16,576 nt of DNA from JAJTYI01 sp964420145 (GTDB lineage: Bacteria; Patescibacteriota; Dojkabacteria; B142; OLB20), in contig CAYQRB010000020.1 of NCBI GenBank assembly GCA_964420145.1, forward strand, positions 1-16,576, read 5' to 3'. Positions within the stretch are counted from its first letter, which is position 1, and each line of letters opens with the position of its first letter. The notes beneath the pieces were generated by a model. It did no database searches, was not told where the DNA came from, and saw nothing but the letters and a program-made list of their open reading frames with translations. Made by a program: the position numbers and the translations under genes. This document shows positions 12,799 through 16,576 of the stretch, one piece after another.

Positions 12799-13710
12799 TT
12801 ACGAAGCATCAATTAAAAATGAATTAGCAAAATTTTGTAAAATCTTTTCTTTAGTTAAAAGATGACTAAAAATAATTTCATTAAATAAATGATCTATTTC
12901 ATGAGATAGCACAACTGTCTGGGTAATGCCTGATTTGGTTAGGTTGTTAATAGATTTTAATCCTTCTTCTGAGAAAACTATGGTAGGCAACTTATAATCA
13001 GGGAAAGGGTAGTAGAAGTCTGTTTTTGTAAAACCAACAGTAGTTAATAAATTGGTTAGTTCTGATTTAGTAAAGGTTTGGATCTCTTTGTTTTGTGGGT
13101 AGTTCTCGAGAGATGTAAATACTTCGCTAAGGTGGTCTTCAGGTGCACCGGCAAGGTATTTTAATCCAATTTTATTTTCTATTGATAGAAGTAGGTGTCC
13201 ATTTGGTTTTAGAAGACTTTTTACTATAGAAAGGATTTCCTTGTATGGATTAGAACTAGAGGAGTATTTGGCTGTATATTCCAAAACACCGATCAAGGTA
13301 ATATAGTCGTATTTTGCTTTTGACTGAAATTGGTTTATGTTTCCTGAATAAATTGTGAGGTTTTTATAGTTTTGAAATCGGTTTCTGATAACTGTACTTC
13401 TGGAAGAAGAAAGCTCGTTACAAGTTACGGAGGATAGTTTCTCCAAAAACAGTCCCGTGATTGCACCACATCCTGCACCAATTTCTAACAGAGAAGATTT
13501 TTCTCTAAATGAATACCAGTTGAGTAGCATATGTCTTTGCGGAGATAAATGATATCGTATTGCCCAAGGAGTGGTATCATCCGACAACAGACTGTCAATA
13601 GCAGTTCTTTTTTCTAGTTCCGATTTATCAAAAAACTTTTGTAAAAATTGTTCGGAACCATCTAAATAAGGATTTCTGACTTTCTTACTAGTTTTTTTAA
13701 TCTTTGACAT
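12799..13710 (-). CDS. Class I SAM-dependent methyltransferase of a glycan locus (WbdD methyltransferase-like)
   Basis: A 303-residue methyltransferase. Residues about 48-66 hold WAIRYHLSPQRHMLLNW, a conserved lead-in seen in methyltransferases fused to or encoded beside glycosyltransferases. Motif I is LLEIGAGCGAITG (74-86), the acidic strand CNELS (97-101) binds the SAM ribose region, and YDYITLIGVLEY (134-145) is motif III-like. SIENKIGLKYLAGAPEDH (176-193) is another family signature. It likely methylates a sugar or sugar phosphate at the non-reducing end of a polysaccharide. It is the first gene of a two-gene minus-strand operon; the kinase-like gene begins at the base after its stop. 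TAGAAT about 25 nt upstream may be its -10. The C-terminal region after about 230 is not assigned. Confidence 0.88.
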   Translation of the reverse strand: MSKIKKTSKKVRNPYLDGSEQFLQKFFDKSELEKRTAIDSLLSDDTTPWAIRYHLSPQRHMLLNWYSFREKSSLLEIGAGCGAITGLFLEKLSSVTCNELSSSRSTVIRNRFQNYKNLTIYSGNINQFQSKAKYDYITLIGVLEYTAKYSSSSNPYKEILSIVKSLLKPNGHLLLSIENKIGLKYLAGAPEDHLSEVFTSLENYPQNKEIQTFTKSELTNLLTTVGFTKTDFYYPFPDYKLPTIVFSEEGLKSINNLTKSGITQTVVLSHEIDHLFNEIIFSHLLTKEKILQNFANSFLIDAS

Positions 13711-13735
13711 AGTGTCTTTCTACTCATAACTTGGT

Positions 13736-13741
13736 ATTCTA
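13736..13741 (-). promoter_or_regulatory. Possible -10 for the methyltransferase/kinase operon
   Basis: TAGAAT read on the minus strand lies 25 nt before the ATG at 13710, giving a leader of about 18 nt. There is no clear -35, and AT-rich context lowers its value. Confidence 0.3.
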
Positions 13742-13810
13742 ACACGAATAAAATCAAAGCCGAAGAACAACAGAGTGGTTTATCGTTGAATATAATTTAT
13801 GGAGAATATG

Positions 13811-13854
13811 TGTTAACATAATCTTTCCTGTTATAGATACTATTATGTATAACA
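13811..13854. promoter_or_regulatory. Palindromic TGTTA elements in the divergent gap
   Basis: TGTTAACA at 13811-13818 is a perfect palindrome. TGTTATA at 13829-13835 and TATAACA at 13848-13854 form an inverted repeat with a 12-base spacer. The shared TGTTA half-site in the 244-bp gap between two divergent glycan operons looks like a possible shared operator. No matching regulator gene is visible, and chance is not excluded. Confidence 0.3.
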
Positions 13855-13942
13855 GCTCGAACAAATAGTATTGGTCTAAATTATTATGGATAGATTGGAA
13901 ATAAATAAGAACTTTATGTGATAGAATTCCTTATTCCTTTAG

Positions 13943-13948
13943 TATACT
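13943..13948 (+). promoter_or_regulatory. -10-like TATACT placed for a leaderless start
   Basis: TATACT ends exactly 6 nt before the ATG at 13955, so transcription from it would begin at or very near the start codon. No -35 is obvious, and no Shine-Dalgarno precedes the gene. Confidence 0.4.
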
Positions 13949-13954
13949 AAATCA

Positions 13955-15943
13955 ATGTCAAACAAAAATAATATTTCTAAAGAGATTGAGAAGTTAGAAA
14001 AAGAGTTTAGGCAACGAGAAGAATATTTAGTAAAGAAAATTAGAGACTTACAAGATCAGAACAAAAATCTTCAAACCAAGTCTTGGCGGTTTTTTTGGTC
14101 GATTAGAGTTAGGATTACTTCTTTGGTAAAGCTATGGAATAGGTTGGTGGGTATGCTTTTGTTTCGGAAGATCCACACCTTCTTTTTTGTATACTCTTTG
14201 TTGGGGATACGAGGGGCAATATATTTAATTCGTCACAAACTAGGTATCTTAGAGGGTTTTCCTTTTGATCACAATGTAGTTGACTATCTATTTTGGCAAA
14301 AAAATATAGAACCTACCACTATAAGCAAAGGTTTACCAAACTCAACAGATATAAAAATAAGTATTGTAATGCCTGTTTGGAATATTGCTCCTAAGTATCT
14401 CAAACAAGCAGTCGACTCGGTTGAGAGGCAGACATATCTAAACTGGGAGATATGTATGTATGATGATGCCAGTACCAATAAGGCAACACTACGAACTCTC
14501 AAACAATATGAGCAAAATCCTAAGATAAAGATACAGTATGGAGAGCAAAACAAAAATATTTCTTTTGCAACTAATGAAGCTCTGAAATTAGCAACGGGAG
14601 AGTTTGTATTGTTTCTAGACAACGATGATATGTTAGCACCTCACGCACTTAACGAAATAGTTAAAGTAATAAAAACGAAAAATGCAGATGTGATTTATTA
14701 TGATGAGGATATAATACTGGGGAACAACTTGCGTGTTAAACCTATACTAAAACCAGCTTGGTCACCAGAAACTCTTGATGTTACTATGTTTCTAGCACAT
14801 TCTGTCTATCGTAGATCTCTTGTAGAGAAAGTGGGAGGAATGAGAAAAGGGTTTGAGGGCAGTCAGGACTACGATCTGATTTTAAGAGTGCGGGACCTTA
14901 CTCAAAACATAGTACATATCCCAAAGGTTTTGTATCACTGGAGGAGAATTACCGGTAGCACAGCTGATTTTTACGAGGCAAAGGCAACTCCTAAACAATC
15001 TGCCCAAAAGGCCTTAAAAGAATCGATCGACAGAAGAAAATTAAGTGCTAAGTTAGTAGATGGGCTGACAGCCCCTAGTTTTAGATTTAAGTACAAGATT
15101 AAAAATAATCCTCTAGTCTCTATAATTATTCCTATTAGGGATAATTATAAATATCTGGAAAACTTAATAATAAGTATCGAAAAGAAAACTATTTATAAAA
15201 ACTATGAGATTTTGGTTATGAACAACCAATCCGAAAAACCTGAAACTTTGCAATATCTTAAGAAGTTAAAGAAAAAATACAGGGTAGTGGATTATGATGA
15301 TGAGTTTAACTTCTCTGCTATAAACAATACTGCTGTAAGATTGGCTAAAGGAAAACACATCTTACTTCTAAATAATGATATGAAAGTTATATCAAGAGGG
15401 TGGTTGGAGAGTATGCTGGAGTTTTCTCAGCAAAAAAGTATAGGTGCAGTCGGTGCATTACTGCTTTTTGAAGATAATACAATCCAGCATGCTGGTTGTG
15501 CTATTGGTATAGGAGGAGTGGCAGGACATTTATATAAATATGGAAGGTTGGATGATTCTGTTATGAATGCTTCTCTAGATTTTCCTCAGATAATTCATAA
15601 TGTTTCTGCCGTAACTGGTGCTTGTCTTATGGTAGAGAAAAGTATCTATCTTGAGGTAGGAGGACTTGATGAAAACCTCAAGGTAGCATTTAATGATATC
15701 GATTTTTGTCTCAAGGTGCTTAAAGCAGGATATAGAAATGTATATACTCCATTTACAATGCTGTATCACTATGAATCAAAGTCAAGAGGGTATGAATATC
15801 TAGACCCATCTCAAGAATTTAGGTTTAGTAATGAGGTAAGATACTTTAAGAAGAAATGGAAACAATTTTTAAAGGAAGGAGATCCCTACTATAACCCAAA
15901 CTTTACAAGAGAAAATGAGTTTGGCGGGTTGGTTACGAAGTAA
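13955..15943 (+). CDS. Large two-domain family 2 glycosyltransferase with N-terminal coiled coil
   Basis: A 662-residue protein with three parts. Residues 5-43 form a charged coiled coil (EKLEKEFRQREEYL, IRDLQDQNKNL), followed by a basic, aromatic membrane-associating stretch (about 44-95). GT-A domain 1 (about 133-335) has SIVMPVWN, the metal-binding DNDD at 222-225, YYDED (248-252) and SQDYDL (303-308). GT-A domain 2 (about 386-640) has SIIIPIRDN, a NND at 473-475, TGACLMVEK and GGLDENLKVAFNDIDFCLK. Double-domain enzymes of this kind build repeating glycans such as rhamnans or O-antigen backbones, each domain making one linkage. The coiled coil could pair with that of the kinase-like protein encoded divergently, as WbdD recruits its mannosyltransferase. 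It probably acts at the inner membrane face; donor sugars cannot be read. Confidence 0.92.
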   Translation: MSNKNNISKEIEKLEKEFRQREEYLVKKIRDLQDQNKNLQTKSWRFFWSIRVRITSLVKLWNRLVGMLLFRKIHTFFFVYSLLGIRGAIYLIRHKLGILEGFPFDHNVVDYLFWQKNIEPTTISKGLPNSTDIKISIVMPVWNIAPKYLKQAVDSVERQTYLNWEICMYDDASTNKATLRTLKQYEQNPKIKIQYGEQNKNISFATNEALKLATGEFVLFLDNDDMLAPHALNEIVKVIKTKNADVIYYDEDIILGNNLRVKPILKPAWSPETLDVTMFLAHSVYRRSLVEKVGGMRKGFEGSQDYDLILRVRDLTQNIVHIPKVLYHWRRITGSTADFYEAKATPKQSAQKALKESIDRRKLSAKLVDGLTAPSFRFKYKIKNNPLVSIIIPIRDNYKYLENLIISIEKKTIYKNYEILVMNNQSEKPETLQYLKKLKKKYRVVDYDDEFNFSAINNTAVRLAKGKHILLLNNDMKVISRGWLESMLEFSQQKSIGAVGALLLFEDNTIQHAGCAIGIGGVAGHLYKYGRLDDSVMNASLDFPQIIHNVSAVTGACLMVEKSIYLEVGGLDENLKVAFNDIDFCLKVLKAGYRNVYTPFTMLYHYESKSRGYEYLDPSQEFRFSNEVRYFKKKWKQFLKEGDPYYNPNFTRENEFGGLVTK

Positions 15944-15989
15944 GTTAAAATGTGTACTAGGTAGTTAAGTTTTTCTAAACACAAATAGA

Positions 15990-16112
15990 TTATTGAATCC
16001 TAGTTGAAATATTTTTTTTGGTAACTAGTTCAAACCTTGACTTCGCAAAGATTTTATCCGTATCCTCTTTTGACAGATTAAGCATATTAATATCTAAAAT
16101 AGTTGTTTGTCT
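15990..16112 (-). other. Open minus frame just past a stop: possible frameshifted C-terminus of the next gene
   Basis: Directly past the stop of the membrane protein at 16087, the +1 frame is open from 16112 to a TAA at 15990 and reads as protein-like sequence (ILDINMLNLSKEDTDKIF, then AKSRFELVTKKN). It overlaps the annotated C-terminus, so a one-base shift near 16090-16112 would extend the protein by about 33 residues. The 15944-16086 convergent gap otherwise shows no clear terminator. Confidence 0.25.
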
Positions 16113-16576
16113 CTATGATAAACTTAGTTATAGTGGTTTCTCTATACCACTCATCAGGGACATTTCTTTTGAAATAAATATAATCTCCAAATATAAATAC
16201 GGTTGCTACCAGAACAGTAATTATAATCTGCAGGTAGAAGTTTTTAAATAGATTGATTAAAGAATAGGCAATCAGTATGGCAAGTGGAGCCAGAATTGGA
16301 AATAGATATCTACCGTGAACAGCTAAAAATGTCATACCTGATATACGGTAGCTTGCATAGTTTTGATAATACATCAAAACAAGGATATAAAATAATGAAA
16401 TAACAGAAAGTATAATTAGTGGTTTGTTTTTGAAAGATATTATTCGAATAAAACCAATGAGGGCAATGCTTATTATTAGTTTATACGGTATTAGAAGAAT
16501 CGGTATTTTAAATAATTTTTGGTGTCCAAATATACCAAAAGTACCATCATACATATGGCTTGCCCAAACAGAGATA
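16087..16576 (-). CDS. Polytopic membrane protein, 3' part only (GT39/DUF2142-like)
   Basis: The window edge cuts this gene. An in-frame ATG exists at 16554, but the frame stays open upstream to the edge (ISVWASHMYDGTFG), so the real start lies outside. The visible ~163 residues hold about four membrane helices. The motif HGRYLFPILAPLAILI and the earlier MYDGTFGIFG-type segment resemble the C-terminal half of large membrane proteins of the GT39/DUF2142 group (lipid-linked sugar transferases or related membrane proteins). It would act in the cytoplasmic membrane within the glycan locus. The last residues (TKFIIETNNYFRY) may be altered by a frameshift, because the next frame continues as plausible coding sequence. 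It is convergent with the large glycosyltransferase. Substrate and exact family are uncertain because the N-terminal half is missing. Confidence 0.7.
   Translation of the reverse strand, partial: ISVWASHMYDGTFGIFGHQKLFKIPILLIPYKLIISIALIGFIRIISFKNKPLIILSVISLFYILVLMYYQNYASYRISGMTFLAVHGRYLFPILAPLAILIAYSLINLFKNFYLQIIITVLVATVFIFGDYIYFKRNVPDEWYRETTITKFIIETNNYFRY

Noticed and set aside
16018..16251. A 77-codon + strand frame near the right end
   Set aside because: It lies opposite the membrane-protein C-terminus, has no ribosome site and resembles an antisense shadow.
1..16576. Alternative genetic code with TGA as glycine or tryptophan
   Set aside because: TGA is the natural stop of the subtilase and the pyruvyl transferase, and no conserved domain is interrupted by in-frame TGA.

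Overview
The window is AT-rich, gene-dense DNA from a small-genome bacterium, most like a member of the Candidate Phyla Radiation (Patescibacteria, for example the Dojkabacteria/Microgenomates side). This placement is an inference from gene style: compact overlapping genes, Lys/Ile/Asn-rich proteins, a minimal housekeeping run beside a large cell-surface glycan locus, and few Shine-Dalgarno sites. TGA ends at least two genes (the subtilase and the pyruvyl transferase) and no gene needs TGA read as an amino acid, so code 11 applies and the TGA=Gly groups (Gracilibacteria/SR1) are excluded.

Region 1 (1-3346) is a housekeeping run on the + strand: a tiny acidic protein, an FAD/NAD(P) oxidoreductase of the ferredoxin-NADP reductase type, lgt (lipoprotein lipidation), fmt (initiator-tRNA formylation), then a small four-helix membrane protein of the phage-holin-4/YvlD family with its own extended -10 and perfect ribosome binding site.

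Region 2 (3407-9341, + strand) is a surface/export block. A JAMM/MPN-like metalloprotease-fold protein is translationally coupled (TAATG) to a Wzm-type ABC permease, itself coupled (TAATG) to a Wzt-type ATPase that lacks the usual C-terminal glycan-binding domain. A 915-residue secreted subtilisin-like protease follows, with four tandem C-terminal modules, two of which share an almost identical 230-bp DNA segment. The subtilase is coupled by an ATGA overlap to an ExoV-like polysaccharide pyruvyl transferase.

Region 3 (9372-16576) is a glycan-building block on both strands: a frameshifted gene joining a ParB-like 'DGNHR' domain to a methyltransferase (- strand); a family 2 glycosyltransferase (+); a methyltransferase followed immediately by a kinase-fold protein with a coiled coil (- strand); a large coiled-coil plus double GT-A glycosyltransferase (+); and the 3' end of a polytopic membrane protein (- strand, cut by the window edge).

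The most interesting reading is that the methyltransferase/kinase/coiled-coil pair is a two-gene version of WbdD, the enzyme that caps and measures O-antigen chains in E. coli O8/O9a. With the Wzm/Wzt exporter and a coiled-coil glycosyltransferase it would form an ABC-transporter-dependent, chain-terminated surface polysaccharide system in a CPR-like cell. A second hypothesis is that the coupled subtilase and pyruvyl transferase are a cell-surface protein and the enzyme making its glycan anchor. No stretch longer than 300 bases lacks a gene; no tRNA, rRNA, CRISPR array or insertion sequence was recognised.
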